64,000 bases of DNA, from contig NZ_JAEUXJ010000016.1 of the NCBI RefSeq assembly GCF_016775475.1, positions 1 to 64,000 on the forward strand, in the 5' to 3' direction. Position 1 is the stretch's first letter; each line of letters begins with the position of its first letter. This document shows, piece by piece, positions 1 through 8,471 of this stretch. The notes below the pieces were generated by a model. It did not search any database. It was given only the letters and a program-made list of their open reading frames with translations, and was not told the DNA's origin. Made by a program: the position numbers and the translations under genes. This DNA is from Belnapia mucosa (GTDB taxonomy: Bacteria; Pseudomonadota; Alphaproteobacteria; Acetobacterales; Acetobacteraceae).

Positions 1-83
1 TCGCCCTCGGCGACGGCCTCGACTACCTCTACCTCGTCGGCATCACCAAAGCCCAACTGCTCGAAAGCGACTTCGTCCTGTGA
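1..83 (+). CDS. C-terminal end of an unidentified protein (partial)
   Basis: An open frame runs in from the left edge and stops at TGA 81-83. Its last 26 codons read ...GDGLDYLYLVGITKAQLLES then DFVL. The visible tail is too short to assign a family, although a hydrophobic strand followed by 'VGIT' is a common C-terminal arrangement in small cytoplasmic proteins. Only the reading frame is supported, by clean high-GC third positions. It converges on the pirin gene, with 17 bp between the two stop codons. Confidence 0.5.
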   Translation, partial: ALGDGLDYLYLVGITKAQLLESDFVL

Positions 84-100
84 AGCCTGACGGCGGCGGA

Positions 101-811
101 TTACTCCGCCGCCACCTCCACCAGCACCAGCTCCGCATCCTCCTGCGCGCTGATTTCCAGCATCGCCTCATCGACGATGCCGGCGCCGTCGCGGGCACCA
201 AGCGGCTTGCCGTTCACCGTGACGGCGCCCTTGGCCGGCACGAGATAGGCCGCACGCCCTGCCGCCAGGGGCTGGCGCAGCACCTGCCCGGCCTTCAGCG
301 TCGCCGCCATCACCGCGCCATCCACGTTCAGCGGCAGCGCATCGCCGCCGGCATCGCCTGGCCGGCCGCTCGCCAGCACTTCGAACCCGGCCTCGCGCCG
401 CTCCTTCGGGAATTGCCTGGCGCCCCAATTCGGCGCCAGGCCGCGGCGGTCGGGGATGATCCAGATCTGGAAGATCTTCGTCGTCTCCGGCTCCAGGTTG
501 TATTCGCTATGCACCACGCCGGTCCCGGCCGACATGATCTGCACATCGCCCGCCTCGGTGCGGCCTTCATTGCCCATGTTGTCGCGATGGGTGATGGCGC
601 CCTCGCGGACGTAGGTGATGATTTCCATGTCGCGGTGCGGATGCGGGTCGAAGCCGGTGCCGGCGGCGATCTCGTCATCGTTCCAGACGCGCAGCCGGCC
701 CCAATTCATCCGGGCGGGATCGTGGTAGCCGGCGAAGGAGAAGTGGTGGCGGGCCTTCAGCCAGCCATGATTGGCGCCACCGAGGCTGTTGAAGGGGCGG
801 ACATCGATCAT
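101..811 (-). CDS. Pirin family protein (bicupin)
   Basis: Pirins are metal-binding bicupins of the cytoplasm. Bacterial YhhW-type members can oxidise quercetin, but the physiological substrate is usually unknown. The N-terminal cupin carries the iron-site signature FDPHPHRDMEIITYV and later a MSAGTGVVHSE stretch, giving the expected His/Glu ligands. The C-terminal cupin is present but has no metal motif, as in the family. I chose ATG 811 because a GAGGGAG ribosome site lies about 10 nt upstream and because the product then begins MIDVRPFNSLGGANHGWL, the usual pirin N terminus. The frame is open further upstream to 928 without a family match. Length 236 aa, typical. It stands alone, so its substrate cannot be inferred from context. 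Confidence 0.93.
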   Translation of the reverse strand: MIDVRPFNSLGGANHGWLKARHHFSFAGYHDPARMNWGRLRVWNDDEIAAGTGFDPHPHRDMEIITYVREGAITHRDNMGNEGRTEAGDVQIMSAGTGVVHSEYNLEPETTKIFQIWIIPDRRGLAPNWGARQFPKERREAGFEVLASGRPGDAGGDALPLNVDGAVMAATLKAGQVLRQPLAAGRAAYLVPAKGAVTVNGKPLGARDGAGIVDEAMLEISAQEDAELVLVEVAAE

Positions 812-959
812 CGCGGGAAACTCCCTCGAAGGGATGCCGGCGGGGCCGGCGGGATGGCCCCCTAGATAGGGCGCGGCCGGCCCACTGTCCCATCGCCCCC
901 GGCCATGGCGGTCATTCATGCGCCCCATGGTGCTGCCCCGGGGCGCTGCATGAACGCAA

Positions 960-1150
960 GTTAAGCTGCCTCACACCTCCCGTAGAGGCGGACTGGCCGA
1001 GACTTGCCCCTGTCGTCCTGTTGGCCCGGCTTCGGGCGGACGGACGGGCGACGTTCGGCAGTGGCTATTTCCCGGCAAGCCGCTGTCAGACTGGCAGCCT
1101 CTGGCAGCCATCGGGCCGGCTGGATCCGTCCGGCCGGCCCGTTTCTTTTT
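960..1150 (+). ncRNA. Candidate structured non-coding RNA ending in an intrinsic terminator
   Basis: This 338-bp gap has no convincing ORF but contains consecutive strong hairpins. A composite hairpin spans 1009-1048 (10 bp with one bulge, capped by GCCCG-GCTT-CGGGC at 1024-1037). A perfect 10-bp stem with two wobble pairs spans 1057-1066/1078-1087. A perfect 8-bp stem, GGGCCGGC 1113-1120 with GCCGGCCC 1133-1140, is followed by GTTTCTTTTTC, a plus-strand intrinsic terminator. GCTGCC at 965-970 can pair with either GGCAGC copy (1093-1098 or 1103-1108), which would close the structure. The T-run gives orientation: no plus-strand gene lies just upstream, so the terminator most simply ends a short independent RNA. 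I see no signature of tmRNA, RNase P, SRP or tRNA. The promoter is not obvious. Confidence 0.45.
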
Positions 1151-1151
1151 C
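1113..1151 (+). terminator. Rho-independent terminator (plus strand)
   Basis: Perfect inverted repeat GGGCCGGC (1113-1120) / GCCGGCCC (1133-1140) with a 12-nt loop, followed at once by GTTTCTTTTTC. The T-tract lies on the plus strand only and overlaps the hyfI stop codon region, so it should not stop the minus-strand operon by the U-tract mechanism. Confidence 0.75.
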
Positions 1152-1710
1152 AATCCGGCTTGGGTTTCGGCTCCGCCTGCGCCTCCAGCAGCGCCAGCAG
1201 CCCTTCCAGCAGCTGCCGTGGCGTCGGCGGGCAGCCGGGGATCAGCAGATCGACCGGCAGCGCCGTGCCGATCCCGCCCTCCACCGCCGGGCTGCCTTTG
1301 AAGACGCCGCCATCCGCCGCGCAATCGCCGACCGCGACTACCCAACAGGGCTCCGGCATGCAGGCGGCGGTGCGTTCCAGCGCCTCGCGCATGTTGCGGG
1401 TCAGCGGCCCGGTCACCAGCAGCACATCGGCATGGCGCGGGCTGGCGACGAAGCGCAGGCCGAAGCGCTCGAGGTCATGGACCACATTCCCGGCGGCATG
1501 GATCTCCAGCTCGCAGCCATTGCAGGACCCGGCATCCACATGCCGGATCGCCAGGCTACGGCCGAGCCGCACCCGCGCCGCCTCCTCCAGCCGCACCGCC
1601 AACGCCTCGGCCACCACCTCCGGCACGGCCGGCGCCGGATCGGTCAGCGGCCGGCTGAACAGCCCGCGGGCGAGCTGCGGCCAGAGCATGTCCCGCCAGC
1701 CCCGCATCAC
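1150..1710 (-). CDS. hyfI: NuoB/HyfI-like Fe-S subunit of Ehr-type complex
   Basis: Small electron-transfer subunit related to NuoB of complex I and HyfI/HycG of group 4 [NiFe]-hydrogenases. The four ligands of the proximal [4Fe-4S] cluster (N2) are all present: C63 and C66 in SCNGCE, C130 in VGDCA, and C160 in PGCPP. It is predicted to sit on the inner membrane face against the large subunit. Length 186 aa with a Pro/Lys-rich tail. It is the last gene of a six-gene operon. Its GTG start (with ATG as codon 2) overlaps the hyfG stop by 4 bp. No HyfA/HyfH-type ferredoxin subunit is encoded nearby, so how electrons reach this cluster is unknown. Confidence 0.9.
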   Translation of the reverse strand: MMRGWRDMLWPQLARGLFSRPLTDPAPAVPEVVAEALAVRLEEAARVRLGRSLAIRHVDAGSCNGCELEIHAAGNVVHDLERFGLRFVASPRHADVLLVTGPLTRNMREALERTAACMPEPCWVVAVGDCAADGGVFKGSPAVEGGIGTALPVDLLIPGCPPTPRQLLEGLLALLEAQAEPKPKPD

Positions 1711-3218
1711 AGATCGACCCCGCTATAGGAGCCGTTGATGCTTTTGTTGATGAGCGGGAAATCGGCCACGATATTGCCCTCGATCGCCGCCTCCAGCAGC
1801 GGCCAGTGCAGCCAGGACGGATCGCGCGGAAATGCGGCGCGGAGCAGCCCGCCATCATCGAGCGCGACCCAGTGCAGGCACTCGCCGCGGAAACCCTCGA
1901 CCAGCCCCAGCCCCTCCCCGCCCCGCTGCGGCAGCGGGGCGGCGAGCGGCCCCTCCGGCAACCCTTCCAGGAAGCCCCGCGCCAGCCGGATGGATTCGCC
2001 GATCTCCGCCAGCCGCAGCCGCAGCCGGGCATCGACATCGCCCTCCGCCAGCACCGGCACGGTGAGCGCGCCATAGGGCGCATAGCCCGGCCAGCGCCGC
2101 GCATCGAAGTCACGGCCCGAGGCCCGGCCGACCACACCGCCGGCGGCGAAGCGCGCGGCCAGCGCCGGCGCCACGGTGCCGGTGCCGACCACCCGGTCGG
2201 CGAGGCTCGCATGCCCCTCATAGACCGAGGCCAGGCGCGGCAGCTCCGCCGCCACCGCCTCCAGCGCCGCCTCGATCGCCGCGGCACCGCCCGGGCGCAG
2301 GTCGTCGGTGACGCCGCCGGGCACCACCCGGTCCATCATCAGCCGGTGGCCGAAGGCCGCGGCGGCGGCGCGCAGCAGCGCCTCGCGCAGCGCCCCGGCC
2401 CTGGCATGCGGCCAGGCGAAGGCGGCGTCGTTGCAGGCGAAGCCCCAGTCGTTCAGGTGGTTGTGCAGCCGCTCCAGCTCGGCCATCAGCGCCCGCAGCG
2501 CGAGCGCCCGGGGCGGGACCTCGGCCCCCGTGGCCGCCTCCACCGCCTGGGCGAAGGCCCAGCTATGCGCGACGGTGGAATCGCCGGATAGCCGGGCTGC
2601 GAAGCGCGCCGCGGCGCGCGGCGGGCGGCCCAGCATCAGCCCGATCTGGCCCTTATGGACATAGCCGAGCCGCACCTCCAGCCGCACCACCGTCTCGCCC
2701 TGGACATGGAAGCGGAAATGCCCCGGCTCAATCACCCCGGCATGCACCGGCCCGACCGGGATCTGATGCACCCCCTCCCCCTCGACGGGCAGGAAGACCG
2801 GCTGCGGCACCGAGAGCGGCGCCGGCCCCGGCCGCAGGGCCAGCGGCCCGGTGGCGGGCCAGCGCCCATGATCCAGCCAGGGCCGCTGATCGATCCCGTC
2901 CTCCGCTACCAGGCCCCAAAGGTCGCGGATCATCCGCTCGAACCAGGCGGCGGCCGGCCGCACCGGCGAGAGGCCCTGATAGCGCCCCTCCGGCGCGGCG
3001 CAGGAGACGAGGCGGATCTCCGTCCCGATCACCAGCGCCGCATGCACCATGGCCGGCTCCGCCCAGAGGCCGAGCAGCGCCACCTCGGGCGAGGCCGCCA
3101 GCGCCTCGACCAGCGCGGCCCATTGGCTGCGGTCCAGCAGGTGGCGCGGATGCGGCCGGCAGGGCTGTTCCTGCCCGTGCCGGATCAGCCGCAGCAGGGC
3201 TTCGGGCTCCGTGCTCAT
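1707..3218 (-). CDS. hyfG: HyfG-like 'large subunit' lacking Ni-Fe ligands (Ehr complex)
   Basis: Fused NuoC-like (about residues 1-150) and NuoD-like (about 150-503) protein, as in hydrogenase-4 HyfG and formate hydrogenlyase HycE. Family landmarks include IPVGPVHAGVIEPGHF (153-168) and GYVHKG near 186. Where true hydrogenases carry the first CxxC (ERICGIC-type) motif, this protein reads SGDSTVAHS (211-219). The C terminus ends FPLINKSINGSYSGVDL, like NuoD, with no DPCxxC motif. No [NiFe] centre can therefore be built and no C-terminal maturation peptide exists. This places it in the energy-converting-hydrogenase-related (Ehr) group, not among hydrogenases. No hyp maturation genes are present. 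It overlaps hyfF and hyfI by 4 bp each. Confidence 0.9.
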   Translation of the reverse strand: MSTEPEALLRLIRHGQEQPCRPHPRHLLDRSQWAALVEALAASPEVALLGLWAEPAMVHAALVIGTEIRLVSCAAPEGRYQGLSPVRPAAAWFERMIRDLWGLVAEDGIDQRPWLDHGRWPATGPLALRPGPAPLSVPQPVFLPVEGEGVHQIPVGPVHAGVIEPGHFRFHVQGETVVRLEVRLGYVHKGQIGLMLGRPPRAAARFAARLSGDSTVAHSWAFAQAVEAATGAEVPPRALALRALMAELERLHNHLNDWGFACNDAAFAWPHARAGALREALLRAAAAAFGHRLMMDRVVPGGVTDDLRPGGAAAIEAALEAVAAELPRLASVYEGHASLADRVVGTGTVAPALAARFAAGGVVGRASGRDFDARRWPGYAPYGALTVPVLAEGDVDARLRLRLAEIGESIRLARGFLEGLPEGPLAAPLPQRGGEGLGLVEGFRGECLHWVALDDGGLLRAAFPRDPSWLHWPLLEAAIEGNIVADFPLINKSINGSYSGVDL

Positions 3219-4654
3219 CCCGCCACCCCCGCCGCTTCGCCGAGCAGGGCCCTAACCGGCCCCGGCAGGGCCGCGCCCAGCAGCAGCGCCAGCGCCAGGT
3301 GCAGCCAGATCGGGCCGAGCACCGTCCAGCCCGGGGCCGGCCCTGCCAGGTCCGGCCGCGCCTCGCCGAGGCAGAGCGCCTGCCCCACGGTGATCTTCGC
3401 CGCCACCGCCACCAGCAAACCAAGGCCGAGCGGCAGCACGGCCCAGGCATGATGCGAAGCCGCCTCGGCCAGCAGCAGGAATTCGCTGGCGAACAGGGCG
3501 AAGGGCGGCAGCCCCGCCACCGCCAGCACCGCGACCAGCAGCGCCCAGCCCAGCGCCGGCTGCGAGGCGCAGAGCCCGCCGAGATCGGCGAGGCGCTGCG
3601 AGCCGCGGAGCCGGATCGCGGCGCCGATGCCGAAGAAGGCGGCCGACTTCGCCAGGGAATGGCCGAGCATGTGCAGCAGCCCCGCGAGATTGCCGACCGC
3701 GCCGCCGAAGCCGAAGCCGCAGGCGGCGAGGCCCATATGCAGGATGCTGCTCCAGGCGAAGAAGCGCCGCGCATCCCGCCGCCGCCACAGCGCGAATGCC
3801 GCGACCAAGACGGACGCCAGGCCGAGCGCCAGCAGCAGATTCTCCGGCGGCACCACATCCGGGTTCGCGCCGAGGATCGCCTTCACCCGCAGCACCGCAT
3901 GCAGCGCCGCATTCAGCAGCAGGCCCGACAGCACGGCGGAGATCGCGATCGGCCCCTCGGCCTCGGCATCCGGCAGCCAGGCATGCAGCGGGACCAGCCC
4001 GGCCTTGGTGCCATAGCCGACCAGGATGAAGACGAAGGCGAGGTTCAGCACGCCCGGATCGCAGCGCGCCGCGACGGCCCGCAGCGCCGCCCAGGAGAGC
4101 CCATCCGCCCCGCCCGTCACCGGCTGCGCCGCCAGATGCAGGATGATGGTGCCGAGCAGGGCCAGCGCGATGCCGACGCCGCAGAGGATGAAGAATTTCC
4201 ACGCCGCCTCGATCGCCGGCGGCGTGCCATGGACGCCGACCATCAGCACGCTGGCGAGGGTCGCGATCTCGATCGCCACCCACATCACGCCCATATTGTC
4301 GGCCAGCAGCGCCAGGGCCTGCGCGCCCATGAAGGTCTGGAAGGCGGCGTGATAGGCGCGCAGCCGCAGCGTATCGAAAGCCTCCGTCTCGACGGCGCCC
4401 AGCGAATAGATCGCGGTGGTCAGGCCGATCAGCGCGGCGACCAGCAGCAGCGGCAGGTTCAGCGCATCCAGCCGGGTCCAGCCCTGCACCGCAAACGGCT
4501 CCCCGATCACGACGAGGGCCAGCAGGAAGCCGGCGGCCGAGACGCCGCAATTGACCCGCGCCGCCAGCACTTCCCCCTTCAGGAAAGCGAGCAGGACGGC
4601 CCCGGCCCAGGGCAGCAGGACCAGGAGCCAGGCGAGGGAGAACTCCTCCGGCAT
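3215..4654 (-). CDS. hyfF: HyfF-like proton-translocating antiporter subunit
   Basis: Polytopic membrane protein of the Mrp-antiporter-like family (NuoL/M/N, HyfF), 479 aa with about 14 hydrophobic segments. The diagnostic core is YGTKAGLVPLHAWLPDAEAEGPIAISAVLSG, where the buried lysine of YGTKAG and the glutamates/histidine of the following helices form the proton path. It should act as one of two pumping modules of the complex. ATG 4654 overlaps the hyfE stop by one base (TGATG) and its stop overlaps hyfG by 4 bp. This is tight translational coupling that argues for stoichiometric assembly. Confidence 0.9.
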   Translation of the reverse strand: MPEEFSLAWLLVLLPWAGAVLLAFLKGEVLAARVNCGVSAAGFLLALVVIGEPFAVQGWTRLDALNLPLLLVAALIGLTTAIYSLGAVETEAFDTLRLRAYHAAFQTFMGAQALALLADNMGVMWVAIEIATLASVLMVGVHGTPPAIEAAWKFFILCGVGIALALLGTIILHLAAQPVTGGADGLSWAALRAVAARCDPGVLNLAFVFILVGYGTKAGLVPLHAWLPDAEAEGPIAISAVLSGLLLNAALHAVLRVKAILGANPDVVPPENLLLALGLASVLVAAFALWRRRDARRFFAWSSILHMGLAACGFGFGGAVGNLAGLLHMLGHSLAKSAAFFGIGAAIRLRGSQRLADLGGLCASQPALGWALLVAVLAVAGLPPFALFASEFLLLAEAASHHAWAVLPLGLGLLVAVAAKITVGQALCLGEARPDLAGPAPGWTVLGPIWLHLALALLLGAALPGPVRALLGEAAGVAG

Positions 4655-5322
4655 CAGCCGCCCTCGCCGCGATGCGGGTGCAGCAGCGCGATATCGACGC
4701 TGTCGAACCGCCCGCGGATCTGGAAGACGAAGACGCCGGCCACCACCAGCACCAGCATCACCAGCGCAGCGGTCGAAAGCTCCACCACCAGCGGCATGCC
4801 GGCGACGCCGACGGCGGCCAGTACCAGCCCGTTCTCCAGGCTCATCAGCCCGACCACCTGCAGGATGGCATTGCGCCGCGTGATCATCATCAGCATCCCG
4901 AGCAGCACGACCGAGAGGGCGATCGCCAGATCCTCCCGCGCCATCGCCGCGACGCCGGTGGTGATCGGCAGCGCGACGAGGATCGAGAGCGCGACCAGCG
5001 CCACGCCGGCCAGCAGGCTCGGCCCGATGCCGAGCGCCGTGTCCACCCCGCGCGCCAGGGCCAGCCGGCGGATCAGCAGCCTGAGGGCCAGCGGGATCAG
5101 CACCGCCTTGGCGCCGAGCGCGATCAGCGCGGTGAGGTAGAGCTGCGGCGCATCCTGCACGAAGCCCTGCCAGGCCGCGGCGGCGGCGAGCAGCGCGCCC
5201 TGCGTCGCCAGCGCATTCACCACCGCCCCGACCCGCCGCTGATAGAGCAGCATGAAGGAGAGCAGCAGCATCCCGCCGCCCAGCAGATGCGCGACGTCAT
5301 AGGGAAGCTGGCCGAAGGTCAT
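4654..5322 (-). CDS. hyfE: HyfE-like membrane subunit
   Basis: 222-aa polytopic protein with about six or seven membrane segments, matching hydrogenase-4 component E. The C-terminal half (residues about 120-215) resembles NuoK, including short helices rich in Leu/Val and the segment ITRRNAILQVVGLMSLENG, where a buried Glu is conserved. Subunits of this type link the peripheral arm to the antiporter modules. It lies between hyfC and hyfF, overlapping hyfC by 4 bp and hyfF by 1 bp. The last residues (HPHRGEGG) are hydrophilic and probably cytoplasmic. Confidence 0.85.
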   Translation of the reverse strand: MTFGQLPYDVAHLLGGGMLLLSFMLLYQRRVGAVVNALATQGALLAAAAAWQGFVQDAPQLYLTALIALGAKAVLIPLALRLLIRRLALARGVDTALGIGPSLLAGVALVALSILVALPITTGVAAMAREDLAIALSVVLLGMLMMITRRNAILQVVGLMSLENGLVLAAVGVAGMPLVVELSTAALVMLVLVVAGVFVFQIRGRFDSVDIALLHPHRGEGG

Positions 5323-6278
5323 GCGAGGCCTGTCGAGACGAAGAGCAAGGCGGCGGCCAGCAGCGCCAGCAGCAGCGCCGCGCCGAGGAATTCCGGCACC
5401 CGGAAGACCCGCATCTTGGCGACCGCGCTCTCGAAACCGGCGAGCATCAGGCAGAGCCCGCCCATCTTCACCGCCCAGGCCAGCAGCCCGACCAGCCAGG
5501 CCAACGGCCCGCTGCCGGCCGGCGCCGCGCCGAAGGGCAGGAAGACCGCCGCCACCAGGGCCAGCCAGAGGGTCAGCCGCAGCGCCGCCGCATAGTCCCA
5601 GAGGGCGAGGTGCCGCCCCGAGGCCTCCAGCAGCATCGCCTCATGCACCATGGTGAGTTCGAGATGCGTCGCCGGATTATCGACCGGAATGCGGCCATTC
5701 TCCGCCACCGCCACCGCCAGCATCGCCACCGCCGCCAGCCCGAGCGAGACCCGCAGCCCGAGCGCCCCGTCGTGGAAGGTGGCCGAGACCGCATCCAGGT
5801 TGGTCGTGCCCGCCAGGATCGCAAAGGTCAGCACGCAGAGCAGCAGGGCCGGCTCGGCGAAGGCCGAAAAACTCATCTCCCGCGCCGCGCCCATGCCGCC
5901 GAAGGCGGTGCCGACATCCATCCCGGCGAGCGCCAGCGCCATCCGCGCGAGCGCCAGCAGCCCGGCCAGCAGCACCAGATCGCCGACCGGGGCCAGCAGC
6001 ATGCCGCGGGCGAAGCTCGGCACCAGCGCCACCGCCACCGCCGTCGCGGCGAAGCCGGCAAAGGGCGCGACCTCCGAGATGACGGAGGCATTCTCCGCCA
6101 GCACCGGGCGCTTGCGCAGCAGCTTCAGCAGGTCCCGCCAGGGCTGCAGCGGGGAGGCGCCACGCCGCCCCATCATCCGCGCCTTCAGCCAGCGCACCAG
6201 GCCGATGACCAGCGGCGCCGCCGCCAGCACCAGCGCCAGGTGCAGGAGCTGCACGAGAATCGAACCGAGGATCAGCAC
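5319..6278 (-). CDS. hyfC: HyfC/NuoH-like membrane subunit
   Basis: 319-aa eight-helix protein of the NuoH/HyfC family, the membrane subunit that contacts the NuoB/NuoD-like pair and, in complex I, forms part of the quinone pocket. The loop WLKARMMGRRGASPLQPWRD (about residues 30-48) and the later segment DNPATHLELTMVHEAMLLE match the family's conserved cytoplasmic loops with their acidic residues. It starts at GTG 6278 immediately after the hyfB TAG stop. Whether a quinone can bind cannot be decided from the sequence alone. Confidence 0.9.
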   Translation of the reverse strand: MLILGSILVQLLHLALVLAAAPLVIGLVRWLKARMMGRRGASPLQPWRDLLKLLRKRPVLAENASVISEVAPFAGFAATAVAVALVPSFARGMLLAPVGDLVLLAGLLALARMALALAGMDVGTAFGGMGAAREMSFSAFAEPALLLCVLTFAILAGTTNLDAVSATFHDGALGLRVSLGLAAVAMLAVAVAENGRIPVDNPATHLELTMVHEAMLLEASGRHLALWDYAAALRLTLWLALVAAVFLPFGAAPAGSGPLAWLVGLLAWAVKMGGLCLMLAGFESAVAKMRVFRVPEFLGAALLLALLAAALLFVSTGLA

Positions 6279-8279
6279 CTAGCCACCCTCCAGCCAGGCC
6301 AGCAGCGCCAGCAGCCCGACCAGCGTGCCAAAAGCCATTGAGAGGCAGCCGCGGATCGAGAGGTCGCGCAGCCGCTCCACCTGCGCCGCCACCGCATCCC
6401 GCAGCCGCGCCGCCGGGGTGAGCAGGAACCGGCCGGAGGGATCGGCGAAACCCGCCTCGAGCCGCGCCGGGCGGGTCTCGCCGGGGGACGGCATCGCCAC
6501 CGCCTCGCGCCCCGCCAGCAGCGCCCCGCCCAGCATCCGCCGCAGCGGCTGGGCGAGGCCGGCGGCGCTCGGCTGGCTCAGCGGGTCGCCGAAGATCAGG
6601 TGCTCCGGCGGGTCGATGAAGCCGCAATTCCAGACCGGCCCCCGCCGCGTCGCGCCGGGCGAGCGCCAGCGGATCACCGCCCAGGCCCCCACCCCCGCCA
6701 GGCCGAGCAGCAGCGCGACCGAGAGCGGCAGCAGCCCCGCCTGCCCCTCGCCCGCCGCCAGACCCACGCCCTGCGCTATCCCCTGGGCCGGCACCTGCGC
6801 CGCGCCGGCCAGCAGCCGGATCGCCGGCTCCGCCAGGGCCAGCGCCGCGCCCGGAACCAGTCCGATCAGCAGGGTCAGCCCCGCCGGCAGCAGCAGGGCG
6901 AGAAGCTCGAACCGCCCCGCCTCCCGCGCCCCGGCGCCGCGCGGGCTGCGCGGCCGGCCGAGGAAGGCCATGCCGAAGAAGCGCAGCATCGCCGCCGCGG
7001 CCAGCGCCGCCGCCATGGCGACCAGGGCCAGCGCCGCCGCCGCGGCCATCTGGGCGCCGAATTCATCGAGCCGCCAGCCGGCCAGCAGCGCCTGCAGCAG
7101 CAGCCATTCGCTGGCGAAGCCGGAAAGAGGCGGCAGCGCCGCCGCCGCGCCCAGCCCGACCAGCGCCAGGACCGCCGTGCGCGGCATGGCATGGATCAGG
7201 CCGCCGAGCCGGTCGAGCCGCCGGCTGCCCGCCGCATGCAGCACCGCCCCGGCGACGAGGAAGAGCAGCGTCTTGAACAGCCCATGCGCCAGCGCGTGCA
7301 GCAATGCCGCCCCCGCCGCCAGCGCCGCCAGCGCCCCGAGATCGGCGCCGCGGAACAGCAGCGCGAGGCCGAGGCCCATCGTCACCAGCCCTACATGCTC
7401 GATGGTCGAGCAGGCGAGGAGCGTCTTCGTATCCTCTTCGAGATTGGCGCGCAGCGCCCCGAACACCGCCGAGGCGGCACCGAGGGCCAGCAGCGGCAGC
7501 CCCCACCAGCCCGGCTGCACCGGCCCGGCAAGGTCGAGCAGCAGCCGCGCCAGCACATAGAGCGCAACCTTGGTCATCACCCCCGACATCAGCGCCGAGG
7601 CATGGCTCGGCGCCGCGGCATGGGCGAGCGGCAGCCAGGCATGCAGCGGCACCAGCCCCGCCTTGGTCCCCGCCCCGAGGAGCGCCAGGACCAGCACCGC
7701 ATTCGCCCGCCAGCCCTCCGGCGGCACCGCCCGGATGGCGGCGAATTCCACCGCGCCCAGCAGGCCGAACGCGGCGACGAGGCAGAGCCCGGCCAGTGCC
7801 GCGAAGACGAGATAGAGCCGCGCCGCCGCCCGGTTCGACTCCTCCCGGTGGTCCAGCGCGACCAGGGCCCAGGAGGCGACGGACATCGCCTCGAAGCCGA
7901 GCAGCAGGGTGAAGCTGTCGGCGGCCAGCAGCGCCAGCGCCATGCCGAAGAGGAAGAGCGGCCAGGCCACCAGCCCGCGCGGCGGCCCGCCGAGGGCGAA
8001 GACCGAGGCCGAGGCCCCCGCCAGGCCGAGCAGCAGCAGGAACCAGGCCGAGAGCCCGTCCATCGCCAGCCCCGCCCCGCCCCAGGCCGGGCCGAAGGGC
8101 AGCCCCAGCACCCCCTCCGGCAGGCCGAAGCCGAGGCTGCCGCCGGCCGCCAGCGCCAGCAGCAGGCAGAGCCCGGCCGAGCCCCCATGCACCACCAGCC
8201 CGCCACGCCGCCCGAGCGGCAGGGCCAGCGCTGCCAGCAGGGGGAAGCCGAGAAGGCCGAGGGCGAGCGCCGTCAGCAC
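6279..8279 (-). CDS. hyfB: HyfB-like antiporter subunit
   Basis: First gene of the operon. 666-aa membrane protein of the NuoL/HyfB family with about 14 to 16 hydrophobic segments and a long C-terminal extension that includes a soluble loop (GLAQPLRRMLGG region). The conserved core GAGTKAGLVPLHAWLPLAHAAAPSHASALMSGVMTKVALY holds the lysines and histidine of the proton channel. With HyfF it gives the complex two pumping units. The GTG 8279 start is the first possible start in this frame and has no clear ribosome site. No HyfD gene lies between hyfC and hyfE, so this is the compact six-subunit version. Confidence 0.9.
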   Translation of the reverse strand: MLTALALGLLGFPLLAALALPLGRRGGLVVHGGSAGLCLLLALAAGGSLGFGLPEGVLGLPFGPAWGGAGLAMDGLSAWFLLLLGLAGASASVFALGGPPRGLVAWPLFLFGMALALLAADSFTLLLGFEAMSVASWALVALDHREESNRAAARLYLVFAALAGLCLVAAFGLLGAVEFAAIRAVPPEGWRANAVLVLALLGAGTKAGLVPLHAWLPLAHAAAPSHASALMSGVMTKVALYVLARLLLDLAGPVQPGWWGLPLLALGAASAVFGALRANLEEDTKTLLACSTIEHVGLVTMGLGLALLFRGADLGALAALAAGAALLHALAHGLFKTLLFLVAGAVLHAAGSRRLDRLGGLIHAMPRTAVLALVGLGAAAALPPLSGFASEWLLLQALLAGWRLDEFGAQMAAAAALALVAMAAALAAAAMLRFFGMAFLGRPRSPRGAGAREAGRFELLALLLPAGLTLLIGLVPGAALALAEPAIRLLAGAAQVPAQGIAQGVGLAAGEGQAGLLPLSVALLLGLAGVGAWAVIRWRSPGATRRGPVWNCGFIDPPEHLIFGDPLSQPSAAGLAQPLRRMLGGALLAGREAVAMPSPGETRPARLEAGFADPSGRFLLTPAARLRDAVAAQVERLRDLSIRGCLSMAFGTLVGLLALLAWLEGG

Positions 8280-8471
8280 GGAATGGGAAGGATGGATGGC
8301 ACGGCGGGCATCCTATCCCGGCCTCGCGACCGGCGCGAAGGGGCCTTTGCCGCCCCGACCGTTGCCAACCATGGAAAAACACTCACTTAACAACCGCGCA
8401 ATGAGAGGATAGAGAGCGCCTTCGCGCCGCTGGCGCCAGGGGACTGCTTCGTCCGGGAGACAAGCTTGACA

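Noticed and set aside
3299-5140. 613-aa open frame on the plus strand across hyfF/hyfE
   Set aside because: Shadow of membrane-protein codons; sequence is Gln/Arg-rich and has no recognised family.
1150-8279. Functional [NiFe]-hydrogenase
   Set aside because: All four Ni-binding cysteines of the large subunit are absent and no maturation genes are near.
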